Translations under genes and position numbers: made by a program | The notes under the pieces: model-generated | The model's database searches: none | What the model saw: the letters and a program-made list of their open reading frames with translations, nothing else | Told to the model about the DNA's origin: nothing | Assembly: GCF_039541075.1 (NCBI RefSeq) | Contig: NZ_BAABFN010000001.1 | Coordinates: forward strand, 1-64,000 | Direction of reading: 5' to 3' | DNA: 64,000 nucleotides | DNA from: Compostibacter hankyongensis | Lineage (GTDB): Bacteria > Bacteroidota > Bacteroidia > Chitinophagales > Chitinophagaceae | Shown: piece by piece, positions 37,345-46,787 of the stretch | Layout: every line of letters starts with the position of its first letter | Numbering within the stretch: position 1 is the stretch's first letter

Positions 37345-38874
37345 ATGAAAAAGCTATGGCCCTCACTTTGCTGTCTGCTGTTACCGGCGGCGCTGACCGC
37401 GCAGACCGAAACCACTCCCACTCCGCAATGGCGGCCGGTCTATCATTTCACGCCGGAAAAGAACTGGACCAACGACCCTAACGGGCTCGTCTATGTGAAC
37501 GGGGTCTATCATTTGTACAACCAGCAAAACCCATTCGAGAATAAATGGGGACATATGAGCTGGGGACACGCTACCAGCGCTGATCTTATCCACTGGAAGC
37601 ATTTACCGGTGGCCATACCCGAAATCATGGGCAGCGACACCACCTGGCGGTTTTCCGGCAGCGCCGTCCTGGATAAAGACAATACCAGCGGATGGTGTAA
37701 AAACGGCAACTGCCTCGTGGCCATCTATACCGGGCATCAGCAGAACCCGGCCAAAGAATCGCAGTTTGTGGCCTACAGCAACGACGGGGGCATCACCTTT
37801 ACCAACTATGAGAAAAACCCGGTGATCGACCTGGAGAAGCACGACTTCCGGGACCCCAACGTATGGTGGTACGCGCCGGGTAAATACTGGCTGATGACCG
37901 TGGTACTGCCTACCGAGCATAAAGCGCTTTTCTACCGTTCCCCCGATCTGAAAAGCTGGACCCTGCTGAGTGAGTTCGGCCCGCAGGGATACACGGGCTC
38001 CAACTGGGAATGTCCTTTTCTGATCCGGCTGCCGGTAGAAGGAACAAAAAACGAAAAGAAGTGGGTGCTGGTGATCTCCGCCGCCGGCGGACGCGGCGTT
38101 TTCGAACAGTATTTTGTGGGTGATTTCGACGGCCGTGCGTTCAAGAACGACAACCCGAAGGATACCGTGCTGACGCTGGATTACGGAGACACTTATTATG
38201 CCGCCATTCCCTGGAACAACCTGCCCGAAGGGCGGCACACCTATATCGGCTGGATGATCCCCAATCCCCAGCCCACCTTCCCGTGGAGGGGACAGATGTC
38301 CATCCCCCGCGATCTCAGCCTGCGGCAGACCCCAAACGGCTTACGGCTGATCCAGCGGCCGGCAGCGGTGATCAGCAATCAGCTGGATGAGCTGTCGCAC
38401 GGCCGCACGCTGGCCCTAAAGAACCTGCGGATCGGCAAGAAAGAAGCCGCCCTCGACAAAAACGGAAAGATAAAGGGTAATGCCTGGTGGATGAAGGCGA
38501 CCTTAACGGTAGCGCCCGGCGCTGACGCAGGCTTTAAGATCGCACAGGAAAAGGACGCCGCGGGACGCACAATTCATGAAACGATAGTGGGTTATGATGC
38601 CGCTTCCCGCCAGGTATACATCGACCGGAGCCGAACGGGCGGCGACATCAACAAAGACCGGGCAAGACAGGCCGTCACGCTGCAGGCGCCTGCCCGCGAG
38701 CTCAGGCTGGAAATACTGCTGGACAGATCTTCGCTGGAGGTGTTCGTGAACGACGGGGAGGCCGCGCTGACCACCTACATTTACCCGGTGGAAGGAGCAG
38801 ATCAGCTCTCTGCTTTTTCCCAAAACGGGAAGACCGTCATCCGGCAGCTGAAGCTATGGAACCTGTCCCGGTAA
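37345..38874 (+). CDS. GH32 fructan hydrolase (levanase/fructanase-type), exported
   Basis: A 509-residue enzyme with signal peptide MKKLWPSLCCLLLPAALTAQ. The five-bladed propeller carries the three GH32 acidic motifs: WTNDPNG with nucleophile D44, FRDPN with D170, and WECP with acid/base E222. The C-terminal beta-sandwich (LEILLDRSSLEVFVNDGEAALTTYIYP) is complete. It hydrolyses beta-fructosyl bonds of levan, inulin or sucrose. It is divergent from the sigma gene of the sulfatase locus, 246 bp away, and has no fructokinase nearby. Endo- or exo-action cannot be decided. Confidence 0.94.
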   Translation: MKKLWPSLCCLLLPAALTAQTETTPTPQWRPVYHFTPEKNWTNDPNGLVYVNGVYHLYNQQNPFENKWGHMSWGHATSADLIHWKHLPVAIPEIMGSDTTWRFSGSAVLDKDNTSGWCKNGNCLVAIYTGHQQNPAKESQFVAYSNDGGITFTNYEKNPVIDLEKHDFRDPNVWWYAPGKYWLMTVVLPTEHKALFYRSPDLKSWTLLSEFGPQGYTGSNWECPFLIRLPVEGTKNEKKWVLVISAAGGRGVFEQYFVGDFDGRAFKNDNPKDTVLTLDYGDTYYAAIPWNNLPEGRHTYIGWMIPNPQPTFPWRGQMSIPRDLSLRQTPNGLRLIQRPAAVISNQLDELSHGRTLALKNLRIGKKEAALDKNGKIKGNAWWMKATLTVAPGADAGFKIAQEKDAAGRTIHETIVGYDAASRQVYIDRSRTGGDINKDRARQAVTLQAPARELRLEILLDRSSLEVFVNDGEAALTTYIYPVEGADQLSAFSQNGKTVIRQLKLWNLSR

Positions 38875-38931
38875 GCAGGCGGCTCCCCTGCCGGCGAAAG
38901 CAGCCTTCCGCTGCTGATACGGCACGACGCG

Positions 38932-39366
38932 TTAACTGCCGAGGACGGACAGGGCTTTGTCGATCCTTCTCTGCCGGGTCTCGGGTGTTTTGGCTTCCAT
39001 GACAGAAAGCACCATCGCCTTCTTTTTGCTGGGCGCCAGCTTCTCGAATGCTTCCAGCGCCTGTTTGTTTTTCTTTAATGCCGCGCTGAGGTCGTCCGGC
39101 AGCTCCACCGTTCTCGGAGCGGTATCCAGCTCAATATCCACTTCAACCTTCTCGCCGCCCTGTACACCGGCATTCTTTCTGTTGGCTGCGCTCAGGCTGA
39201 TCATGTATTGATCGTTCATTTTACCTACTGCGCTGCGATAGGTATACCCGTTCAGGGTAACTTTTACCAGCGGCTTTTTGCCCGCGCCCAGCTTGTCCAG
39301 CAATGCTTCCGGAACAGGGATGCCCGTGTTGTTGCCTGTTTGCAGAATGGTGGTTTTTATTTTCAT
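38932..39366 (-). CDS. YdeI/OmpD-associated family protein (DUF1905 domain)
   Basis: A 144-residue soluble protein. The N-terminal part is a DUF1905 beta-barrel (TTILQTGNNTGIPVPEALLDKLGAGKKPLVKVTLNGYTYRS) and the C-terminal part is the helical YdeI segment (ALKKNKQALEAFEKLAPSKKKAMV, then AKTPETRQRRIDKAL). Relatives have been linked to resistance to some peptides, but the biochemical role is unknown. It is divergent from the phospholipase gene. Confidence 0.85.
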   Translation of the reverse strand: MKIKTTILQTGNNTGIPVPEALLDKLGAGKKPLVKVTLNGYTYRSAVGKMNDQYMISLSAANRKNAGVQGGEKVEVDIELDTAPRTVELPDDLSAALKKNKQALEAFEKLAPSKKKAMVLSVMEAKTPETRQRRIDKALSVLGS

Positions 39367-39518
39367 TTTCCGGTCGTTTAGCCGTGAGGAGTTCAGGATA
39401 GAGACCTAAAGGTAGAATTTTGCGCATTTATTGAAATAATCCCTCAAAATATTTTAAACTTGCAGCGCTGCTCCTCCGCAACCCGTATTCCGGTACACTT
39501 TAACCTTTTTTTAATGCT

Positions 39519-40859
39519 ATGCATGTGAAAAATAAAATAGCCTGTCTCTTTGCCCTGGGCGTCCTGGGCCTCGGCGGCTGCAAATCCAAGCAGGGAGAAT
39601 CGTTCGACGAAGGCATAAAAAAGATCAACCATGTGGTGGTCATCTACATGGAAAACCACAGCTTCGACAACCTCTACGGCGAGTTCGAAGGCGCCGACGG
39701 ACTGGCCGATGCACCGGCCTCCCACGTCACCCAGCTGGATGAGAACGGCAAACCTTACACTTATCTGCCCGCCATCCCGCGGACAAGCGTGTTCCCCACC
39801 AATTTGCCCAACCATTATTTCAATATCGACCAATACGTGCCGTCCGACCAGGAGATCCCCGACGTGCTGCACCGCTACTACCAGGAGCGCATGCAGATCG
39901 ACAGCGGGAGAATGGACAAGTTCGCGCTGTACAACAGCTCGCAGGGGCTCACCATGGGGCATTACAAAACCAGTCTGCTGCCGCTGTATCCCCTGGCCAA
40001 GCAATACACGCTCTGCGATCATTTCTTCCACAGCGGTTTCGGCTGTTCCTTTTTCAACCACGTATGGCTGATCGCCGCGGCGCCCCCCGTATTTCCGAAC
40101 GCGCCCGCCTCCATGGTCGCCAAAATGGACTCCACCGGCAAGATGATATCCGACGGAGTGGTAACGCCCGACGGCTTCGTGGTGAACACCGCCTTTTCGA
40201 TCTACAGCCCCCATCCCAAGGGCTACGACACCACCAAGCTGATGCCGGGGCAGACCATGCCCACCATCGGCGACCGGCTGAGCGGAAAAGATATTTCCTG
40301 GGCCTGGTATGCCGGCGGCTGGGACAGCGCGCTGGCCGGCAAGCCGGATCCCACCTTCTGCTACCATCACCAGCCCTTTGCCTATTTTGCCAATTACGGC
40401 GACGGCACCTCCGGCCGGGAAGAACATCTTAAGGATGAGTCGGCCTTCTTCGAAGCCGCCAAAAACGGAACGCTGCCGGCCGTGTCCTTTGTAAAGCCCC
40501 TGGGCATAGACGATGAGCACCCCGGATATTCCAACGTCCATCACGGCGAAAGTCATGCCGTGGAGCTGGTCAACGCCGTCCTCAACGGACCCAATGCGAA
40601 AGACGCGCTGGTGATCGTCACCTACGACGAGAACGGCGGCTTCTGGGATCATGTGGCACCGCCGGTGATCGACCGCTGGGGACCCGGCAGCCGTATTCCC
40701 GCGATCATCATATCGCCCTTTGCCAAAAAGGGATTCGTGGACCATACGCAGTACGAAACAGTCAGCATCCTTTCCTTTATCGAGCGCAGGTGGGATCTTA
40801 AGCCTTTGACGGACCGGGATAAAAAGGCCGCTCCCCTGCAGAACGCCTTCAGCTTTTAG
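39519..40859 (+). CDS. phospholipase C/acid phosphatase (AcpA-like) lipoprotein
   Basis: A 446-residue phosphoesterase-family protein (PF04185 type). The lipobox is GLGGC (C21). Metal and nucleophile region motifs are INHVVVIYMENHSFDNLYGE near 39-58 and VTYDENGGFWDHVAPP near 367-382. The family includes non-specific phospholipase C and AcpA acid phosphatase; members cleave phosphomonoesters or phospholipid head groups in the periplasm or outside. The sequence does not choose between these. It is followed after 36 bp by the cytochrome c peroxidase gene on the same strand. Confidence 0.88.
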   Translation: MHVKNKIACLFALGVLGLGGCKSKQGESFDEGIKKINHVVVIYMENHSFDNLYGEFEGADGLADAPASHVTQLDENGKPYTYLPAIPRTSVFPTNLPNHYFNIDQYVPSDQEIPDVLHRYYQERMQIDSGRMDKFALYNSSQGLTMGHYKTSLLPLYPLAKQYTLCDHFFHSGFGCSFFNHVWLIAAAPPVFPNAPASMVAKMDSTGKMISDGVVTPDGFVVNTAFSIYSPHPKGYDTTKLMPGQTMPTIGDRLSGKDISWAWYAGGWDSALAGKPDPTFCYHHQPFAYFANYGDGTSGREEHLKDESAFFEAAKNGTLPAVSFVKPLGIDDEHPGYSNVHHGESHAVELVNAVLNGPNAKDALVIVTYDENGGFWDHVAPPVIDRWGPGSRIPAIIISPFAKKGFVDHTQYETVSILSFIERRWDLKPLTDRDKKAAPLQNAFSF

Positions 40860-40895
40860 ACGGAACGTCCCGGGCTACCGTAAGATCACCGGCGA

Positions 40896-42701
40896 ATGAA
40901 AAATGTCCGGACCATAGCTGTATTGTGCCTGTCCGGCGCAGCCCTTCTGCTCTTCTCCTGCGGGCAACGGCGGGAAAAGAACGGGCAGGTTATCGAACGC
41001 CATGTCCTCGGGCAGGTGAACCGCTTCGATACCTTTATCCGGGACTCCCTGCAGCCGGCCATACAAAACGGCAGGACCGGCCCGGCCGCCGTACAGCGGC
41101 TGTTTCTCCGCGCCCGGCTGCTGTATAAAAGATTTGAATGGGCCGCGGAATATTTTGCCGGCTCCACCACGCTGTTCGTGAACGGCCCGCCGGTACAGGA
41201 GGTCAGCGTGAACGGCCCCCTTGTACAGGCTTTTAAGCCGGCGGGGCTGCAGGTCATAGAAGGGTATCTGTTTCCCCGCTATGACACTGCCGGCCGGAGC
41301 GCCCTGCTTCCGCTGCTGCAACAGCTGCGATCAGACTGCGAAGCTTACAGGGCTTATTTCACCCATATCCCCATCGCCGACTGGCAGATATTCGACGCGG
41401 CCAAAGCCGAGATGTTCCGGGTCCTGACCCTGGGCATCACCGGCTTCGACAACCCGCTGACGCTGCACAGCATGGATGAATCTGCCATGGCGCTCGAAAG
41501 CCTCCGTGCGGTGCTGGCTTTTTATACAGCCCCTGCGGATACTGCGGGTCTCCTGCACCGCATCGGCGGGGCCGTGGCTTATCTCCGGCAGCATCCGGAT
41601 TTCGACGCCTTTGACCGGGCGGCCTTCATTACGCGTTACGGCAATCCCGTCAGCGCCGGCATCGTCGGTCTTGAACAGCGGCTGCACATTCCCCGCATCC
41701 GGTACAACCGCCTGCTGCGTCAGGAAACACCGACGCTGTTCGACAGCGGAGCCTTTAACGTCAACGCCTATGCGCCGGGACCGGAATACGAAACCACCCG
41801 GCAGCGTATCGCCCTCGGGAAAAAATTGTTCTATGATGCCGCCCTCTCCGGCAACGGCAAACGGAGCTGCGCTTCCTGTCATCAGCCGGACAAGGCCTTC
41901 ACGGACGGGGTGGTAAAAAACCGGGATATCGACGGGCAGGGTTTTATCCGGAGAAATACGCCCACCCTGCTGAACGCAGCGCTGCAACCCGCGCTCTTTT
42001 ACGACCTCCGTTCCCCGACACTGGAAGCGCAGGTGGAGGACGTGATGCACAACAAAACGGAGATGCACGGCTCCCTGGTCCGGACGGCGCAGCGGATCCG
42101 GCAGGATACGGCCTACCGGAAACTCATGGAAGCCGCCTATCCGGAGCGCCGGGGAACCGGCGTGGATACCTTCGAGGTGATGAACGCCCTGGCCTCTTAT
42201 GTCCGCAGCCTTACCCGGCTCAACAGCCGTTTCGACGACTATATGCGGGGGGATACGCTGGCGCTGAGCCGCCGGGAGATCAACGGCTTCAACCTGTTTA
42301 TGGGAAAAGCCAAATGCGCCACCTGTCATTACATGCCCCTGTTCAACGGCACGCTTCCGCCGAAATACATCTACAGCGATGCGGAGGTGATCGGCGTCCC
42401 CGCCGACTCCTCCGGGACGACGCTCGACGCCGACCGCGGATGGTACGACGTGGTGGGCCTGGACGCTTTCAGGCATGCCTTTAAAACACCCACCGTCCGC
42501 AATGCCGCCCGTACGGCGCCTTATATGCACAACGGCGTATTCTCCACACTGGAGGAGGTCATGGATTTTTACAACAAGGGCGGCGGGCAGGGAAAAGGCC
42601 TCCGGGTCGATAATCAAACGCTCTCCCCGGAAGCGCTTCACCTCTCCGATACCGAAACCGCAGACATCATCGCCTTTATGAAGAGCCTGGACAGCCGGTA
42701 A
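40896..42701 (+). CDS. di-haem cytochrome c peroxidase with N-terminal extension, lipoprotein
   Basis: 601 residues. The signal peptide ends at LLFSC (lipoprotein). Residues about 30-290 form a helical extension that I cannot assign to a named family with certainty. The rest is a MauG/CcpA-type peroxidase with two c-type haem sites, CASCH near 326-330 and CATCH near 475-479, plus the typical FRRNTPTLLNAALQP-like stretch (GFIRRNTPTLLNAAL). It reduces hydrogen peroxide with electrons from cytochromes, or oxidises a partner as MauG does. It is about twice the length of simple CcpA. Confidence 0.88.
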   Translation: MKNVRTIAVLCLSGAALLLFSCGQRREKNGQVIERHVLGQVNRFDTFIRDSLQPAIQNGRTGPAAVQRLFLRARLLYKRFEWAAEYFAGSTTLFVNGPPVQEVSVNGPLVQAFKPAGLQVIEGYLFPRYDTAGRSALLPLLQQLRSDCEAYRAYFTHIPIADWQIFDAAKAEMFRVLTLGITGFDNPLTLHSMDESAMALESLRAVLAFYTAPADTAGLLHRIGGAVAYLRQHPDFDAFDRAAFITRYGNPVSAGIVGLEQRLHIPRIRYNRLLRQETPTLFDSGAFNVNAYAPGPEYETTRQRIALGKKLFYDAALSGNGKRSCASCHQPDKAFTDGVVKNRDIDGQGFIRRNTPTLLNAALQPALFYDLRSPTLEAQVEDVMHNKTEMHGSLVRTAQRIRQDTAYRKLMEAAYPERRGTGVDTFEVMNALASYVRSLTRLNSRFDDYMRGDTLALSRREINGFNLFMGKAKCATCHYMPLFNGTLPPKYIYSDAEVIGVPADSSGTTLDADRGWYDVVGLDAFRHAFKTPTVRNAARTAPYMHNGVFSTLEEVMDFYNKGGGQGKGLRVDNQTLSPEALHLSDTETADIIAFMKSLDSR

Positions 42702-42732
42702 GTAGCCGGACAGAAACGTACCGCCCCTCCGA

Positions 42733-43494
42733 TCAGAGATTCATCCCGCCGGAAACTTCGATGCGCTGCGCATTGATCCATCTCGCTTCTTCGGTGCATA
42801 AAAATGCTACTACGCCGCCGATGTCTTCCGGCAGTCCCGCACGGCCCAGGGCGGTGATGCCGGCGATACGGGCATTTATCTCTTTATTGTCCCTGGTCCG
42901 GCCGCCGCCGAAGTCGGTAGCGATCGCCCCGGGGGCGACGACATTCGCCGCAATACCCCGCGGCCCCAGTTCCTTGGCCAGGTAACGGGTAAGCACTTCG
43001 ATAGCGCCTTTCATGGAACCGTATGCCGAGGATCCGGGCGAACAAAAGCGGGCCAGTCCGGATGAAATGTTGATGATCCGGCCGCCGTCGTTGAGATACG
43101 GCAGGGCTTTTTGCGTCAGGAAAAACACGCCTTTGAAATGAATGTTCACGGCCGCGTCGAACTGCGCTTCGGTGGTTTCTGCAAAAGAAGCATACAGGGC
43201 GGTTCCTGCATTATTGATGAGGAAATCGAAATTGGGACTGCCGGTCTGTTCTTTCAGGTGGGCGGTCACCTGCTGAAGAAAACCGTCAAACGCCCCCACG
43301 TTACCGGTATCCAGCTGAAAGGCTGCCGCCTTTTGCCCCAGCGATTGTATTTCCGCCACCACCTTGCCGGCTTCCGCTTCATTGCTGTGATAGGTCAGCA
43401 CGACATCCATTCCCTTTTTGGCCAGGTTGATCGCCATGTCCTTTCCCAGACCCCGGCTTCCGCCGGTGACCAGGGCTGTTTTACTGTTTGCCAT
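42733..43494 (-). CDS. short-chain dehydrogenase/reductase
   Basis: A 253-residue classical SDR similar to 3-oxoacyl-ACP reductase relatives: TGGSRGLG at 10-17, NNAGTALYASF, INISSGLARFCSPGSSAYGSMK with the catalytic Ser, Tyr and Lys, and ALGRAGLPEDIGGVVAFLCTEEARW..AQRIEVSGGM. NAD(P)-dependent oxidoreductase of unknown substrate. It converges on the peroxidase gene and has no regulator gene next to it. Confidence 0.92.
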   Translation of the reverse strand: MANSKTALVTGGSRGLGKDMAINLAKKGMDVVLTYHSNEAEAGKVVAEIQSLGQKAAAFQLDTGNVGAFDGFLQQVTAHLKEQTGSPNFDFLINNAGTALYASFAETTEAQFDAAVNIHFKGVFFLTQKALPYLNDGGRIINISSGLARFCSPGSSAYGSMKGAIEVLTRYLAKELGPRGIAANVVAPGAIATDFGGGRTRDNKEINARIAGITALGRAGLPEDIGGVVAFLCTEEARWINAQRIEVSGGMNL

Positions 43495-43654
43495 CGTTTA
43501 TCTTTTAAGGATTGTAGTTAACTGCTGATCAGGCACAACGGTCTTTACACCTGCTCCGTGAAGTATTTCTTATGGTTTTCATCTACCCGGACCGTTGATA
43601 AAGTTCAAATGTACGGAATAGCAGACTTAGGCACATACCTGATTCTTTCATATT

Positions 43655-43711
43655 CACCCTTCGCCTTCCCTTTACCCTTTACCTTTCGCCTTTTACCTTT
43701 TGCCCCCTTTG
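43655..43711. repeat. heptad-period pyrimidine tract upstream of cysS
   Basis: About 55 bp made of 7-bp units such as CCTTTAC, CCTTTAC, CTTTCGC, CTTTTAC and CTTTTGC. The tract lies in the 289-bp gap before cysS. Similar tracts occur at 48461-48494 (complementary strand), 49554-49587 and 50223-50243. Confidence 0.65.
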
Positions 43712-43783
43712 GGGTTAGGAGGTTTCACCCCCTTCCGGGAATTGGGGGGTTCGTCTTTTCAACGTATTTTTGGGCTTTTGCCT

Positions 43784-45286
43784 ATGTCATCACTGAAAAT
43801 CTATAATTCCCTCAGCCGGCAGAAGGAGGTTTTTACACCCCTGTATGCCGGTTACGCGGGCATGTACGTCTGCGGCCCCACCGTATCCGGGGAATCCCAT
43901 CTGGGCCATGCGCGGCCGCTGATCACCTTCGACGTGATCTACCGCTACCTGCTCCACCTGGGATACAAGGTGCGCTATGTGCGCAACATCACCGACGCGG
44001 GTCATTTTGAGGAAGAAGGCCGCGAAGCGGAAGACAAGATCGCCACAAAAGCCGTGCTGGAGAAGCTGGAGCCCATGGAGCTGGTTCAGAAATACACCAA
44101 CCTGTTCCACGAAGCCACGAAGCAGTTCAACTGCCTGCCCCCCGATATAGAACCTACCGCCACCGGTCATATCATCGAGCAGATCGAGATGATCAAAAGC
44201 ATCCTCGACGCCGGCTACGCCTATGTAGAAAACGGTTCCGTCTATTTCGACGTAAAAAAATATGCCGCAAGCTATCACTACGGAGAGCTCAGCGGCCGGG
44301 TGCTCGACGACCTGCTGGAGACCACCCGCGAGCTGGACGCCCAGCACGAAAAGCATCACCGGGCCGATTTTGCGCTCTGGAAAAAAGCGCCCCCCGAACA
44401 CATCATGCGCTGGCCCAGCCCCTGGGGCGAAGGATTCCCGGGCTGGCATATCGAGTGCTCGGCCATGAGCAGCAAATACCTCGGACGGCAGTTCGATATC
44501 CACGGCGGCGGCATGGACCTGCAGTTTCCCCACCACGAGTGCGAGATCGCACAGAGCCGTATCGCGCACGGCGGCGAGCTGATGGCCCGCTACTGGGTGC
44601 ACAACAACCTGATCACCATCAACGGCAAAAAGATGGGCAAGAGCTATAACAATGTGATCAAGCTGAGCGAGCTGTTCAGCGGCGTACATCCCCTGCTCGA
44701 AAAAGCCTATAGCCCGATGACGGTCCGTTTCTTCATCCTGCAGACCCATTACCGGAGCACCCTCGATTTCTCCAACGAAGCCCTGCAGGGCGCTGAAAAA
44801 GGCCTGCAGCGCCTGTGGAGCGCCTACGAAACGCTGCAAGAGCTGCAGCACCCGGCCCGGGAAGCGGCCGGAGATGCCGACCTGGAGCAAAAGGTGATAC
44901 GGCTTTGCGAAAGCTGCACCGCTTTTATGGACGACGACTTTAACACGGCACGGGTCATGGCCAGCCTTTTTGAGCTGGTACCGGTGATCAATGCCATGCG
45001 GTTGGGACAGATCGCCATGACGGCCATCAGCGACGCTGCCTTTTCGCTTTTGCAAAAAACCTGGCAGACTTACGTCTGCGACATCCTCGGGCTCCGGGAA
45101 GAAGGCGCGGGTCACGACGATAAGCTGGCGGGGGTGCTCCGGCTCCTGACCGAAATGCGGCAGACGGCCAAAAGCCGGAAGGACTACGCCACCTCCGACC
45201 ATATCCGCCAGCAGCTGCAGCAGCTGGGTATTATGCTGAAAGACGAGCGCGACGGAACGACCAGCTGGGATATCGCTTCGTCATGA
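43784..45286 (+). CDS. cysS: cysteinyl-tRNA synthetase
   Basis: 500 residues from the ATG at 43784, chosen because MSSLKIYNSLSRQKEVF is the usual N-terminus and the frame upstream runs into the pyrimidine tract. HIGH-type motif HLGH in SGESHLGHARP, KMSKS-type motif KMGKS, and zinc ligands in VCGPTV, IECSAM and FPHHECE are all present. It charges tRNA-Cys in the cytosol. The KMGKS variant occurs in Bacteroidota homologues. It is followed by the glutaminyl cyclase gene, which starts 47 bp after its stop. Confidence 0.97.
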   Translation: MSSLKIYNSLSRQKEVFTPLYAGYAGMYVCGPTVSGESHLGHARPLITFDVIYRYLLHLGYKVRYVRNITDAGHFEEEGREAEDKIATKAVLEKLEPMELVQKYTNLFHEATKQFNCLPPDIEPTATGHIIEQIEMIKSILDAGYAYVENGSVYFDVKKYAASYHYGELSGRVLDDLLETTRELDAQHEKHHRADFALWKKAPPEHIMRWPSPWGEGFPGWHIECSAMSSKYLGRQFDIHGGGMDLQFPHHECEIAQSRIAHGGELMARYWVHNNLITINGKKMGKSYNNVIKLSELFSGVHPLLEKAYSPMTVRFFILQTHYRSTLDFSNEALQGAEKGLQRLWSAYETLQELQHPAREAAGDADLEQKVIRLCESCTAFMDDDFNTARVMASLFELVPVINAMRLGQIAMTAISDAAFSLLQKTWQTYVCDILGLREEGAGHDDKLAGVLRLLTEMRQTAKSRKDYATSDHIRQQLQQLGIMLKDERDGTTSWDIASS

Positions 45287-45333
45287 TACGCGCTGACGGT
45301 TCCCGTACTTATAACACCGCTACAGTACACGAT

Positions 45334-46326
45334 ATGAAGAAAACACATTATACCTTGCCGCTCCTCTGCGCCGCGCTGCTGCTCCTTGGCGCCTGCCACA
45401 ACCGGCAGGGCGGACAGCAGGAAGAGGAAGCGCAAACCACTGCGGTGAATGTGCCGGCATTCAATGCCGACAGCGCCTATGCGTATACGGCGCAGCAGGT
45501 AGCCTTTGGTCCCCGCATCCCCAATACGGACGCCCAGGAAAAATGCGCCGCCTGGCTGACGGAAAAGATGAAAGCCTTTGCGGATACGGTAACGGTGCAA
45601 CGTACTACCGTTACCGGACCGGGCAACCAATCCCTCCGCTGTATCAACATCATCGGGCATGTGAACCCCTCCGCCAAAATGCGGACCCTGCTGCTGGCGC
45701 ACTGGGACACGCGCCCCTTCGCCGACGGAGCGGACTCGTCCAAAAACCGGCATTTCGACGGGGCGGACGACGGGGCAAGCGGCGCCGCCGTACTGCTGGA
45801 GATCGCCAGGCAGCTGAAGCAGCAAAAGCCGGAAGTAGGGGTGGACATCCTGCTGTCGGACGTGGAGGACTCGGGGGTGGAGAACGACGACGGCTCCTGG
45901 GCGCTGGGCACCCGCTATTGGGCGCAGCAGGCCAGGACCGCCGGATACCGCGCCCAGTACGGCATCCTGCTCGATATGGTCGGGGGAAGGGGCTCGCATT
46001 ACTACATTGATGCGGCCTCCCAGCAGCTTGCCGGGCTGCAGGCCAAGATGGTATGGGATGTAGCGAACAGCATCGGCTATTCCGACTTTTTCCGGTATGA
46101 GAACAAAGGGCAGCTCAGCATCACCGACGATCATATCCCCGTAAACCAGATCGCCGGTATCCCCACGCTGGATATCGTGGCCCTGCGGCCCAACCGGCAG
46201 GACGATAAAATATTCCCCACCTGGCACCATACGGTGCAGGACAACATGGACATCATCGACAAAAGCACACTGAAGGCCGTAGGACAGACGGTGCTGCACG
46301 TACTGTACACCAACCCTTCTTACTGA
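45334..46326 (+). CDS. glutaminyl-peptide cyclotransferase (M28 fold), lipoprotein
   Basis: 330 residues from the ATG at 45334; the earlier frame start at 45283 lies in the cysS stop and lacks a signal. MKKTHYTLPLLCAALLLLGAC gives a lipoprotein (C21). Zinc-site motifs are AHWDTRPFADGA, FDGADDGASG, SDVEDSGV and WHHTVQDNMD, matching Bacteroidetes type-II glutaminyl cyclases such as that of Porphyromonas, often mislabelled as aminopeptidases. It converts N-terminal Gln of exported proteins, freed by signal peptidase, to pyroglutamate, in the periplasm. Confidence 0.9.
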   Translation: MKKTHYTLPLLCAALLLLGACHNRQGGQQEEEAQTTAVNVPAFNADSAYAYTAQQVAFGPRIPNTDAQEKCAAWLTEKMKAFADTVTVQRTTVTGPGNQSLRCINIIGHVNPSAKMRTLLLAHWDTRPFADGADSSKNRHFDGADDGASGAAVLLEIARQLKQQKPEVGVDILLSDVEDSGVENDDGSWALGTRYWAQQARTAGYRAQYGILLDMVGGRGSHYYIDAASQQLAGLQAKMVWDVANSIGYSDFFRYENKGQLSITDDHIPVNQIAGIPTLDIVALRPNRQDDKIFPTWHHTVQDNMDIIDKSTLKAVGQTVLHVLYTNPSY

Positions 46327-46403
46327 GCGGTACGCCCAGTGGAGCTTGGCCTGGGATGGGGTAGCGGTTTTGGCGGGGGATCTTCCTACTGAGCGATACG
46401 CCC
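46321..46403. repeat. imperfect 17-bp direct repeat near glutaminyl cyclase stop
   Basis: TACTGAGCGGTACGCCC at 46321-46337 and TACTGAGCGATACGCCC at 46387-46403 differ at one base. The first copy includes the stop codon of the cyclase gene. Otherwise the gap to the DUF2007 gene stop shows nothing. Confidence 0.5.
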
Positions 46404-46462
46404 GGCAGAACCCCGGCTGTTTTCCGGCACGCAGACACAGCCATGCATGACCCGTATAAAAG

Positions 46463-46705
46463 CTACGCTTCGGAGTCTCCCTCCGGCAGGTCGTCCTCAT
46501 CCAGCACCTGCAGGGCCCTTTCGGCATCTTCGAGGAATACCCGCAGCTTGATACCGCCGATGGCATTGGAAAGAAAGGGCGTAAGCACGGTGCTGTGCTC
46601 ATCCATCAGGTAACAGGTAATGCCCGCCGCTTCCAGCTTGGTCTTATAGAGATTGGCGGTAAAGGAATTATCATAGCTGGCAAGGGTGATCAGTTCGTTC
46701 TCCAT
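46463..46705 (-). CDS. DUF2007 family protein
   Basis: 80 residues from the ATG at 46705 (an earlier ATG at 46717 would add four residues). ITLASYDNSFTANLYKTKLEAAGI and IKLRVFLEDAERALQVLDE are typical of DUF2007, a small alpha/beta domain of unknown role sometimes called a putative signal transducing protein. It stands near the 3' end of the CotH-kinase gene's downstream side on the same strand. Confidence 0.85.
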   Translation of the reverse strand: MENELITLASYDNSFTANLYKTKLEAAGITCYLMDEHSTVLTPFLSNAIGGIKLRVFLEDAERALQVLDEDDLPEGDSEA

Positions 46706-46787
46706 AGGTCTCAACACGTTTTATGATTTAAAAGATTGCCGGGGAAGCCGCGATACCTCCCGCGGCGGCGGGAAAAGCGCCGGCGCG

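Noticed and set aside
39444..40745. 433-aa ORF antisense to the phospholipase gene
   Set aside because: A shadow frame caused by GC-rich codon use; the plus-strand protein has clear family motifs.
43790..45202. 470-aa ORF antisense to cysS
   Set aside because: cysS on the other strand has all signature motifs; the antisense frame shows none.
43784..45286. KMGKS in cysS as a defective signature
   Set aside because: This variant is known in Bacteroidota homologues and the rest of the enzyme is intact.
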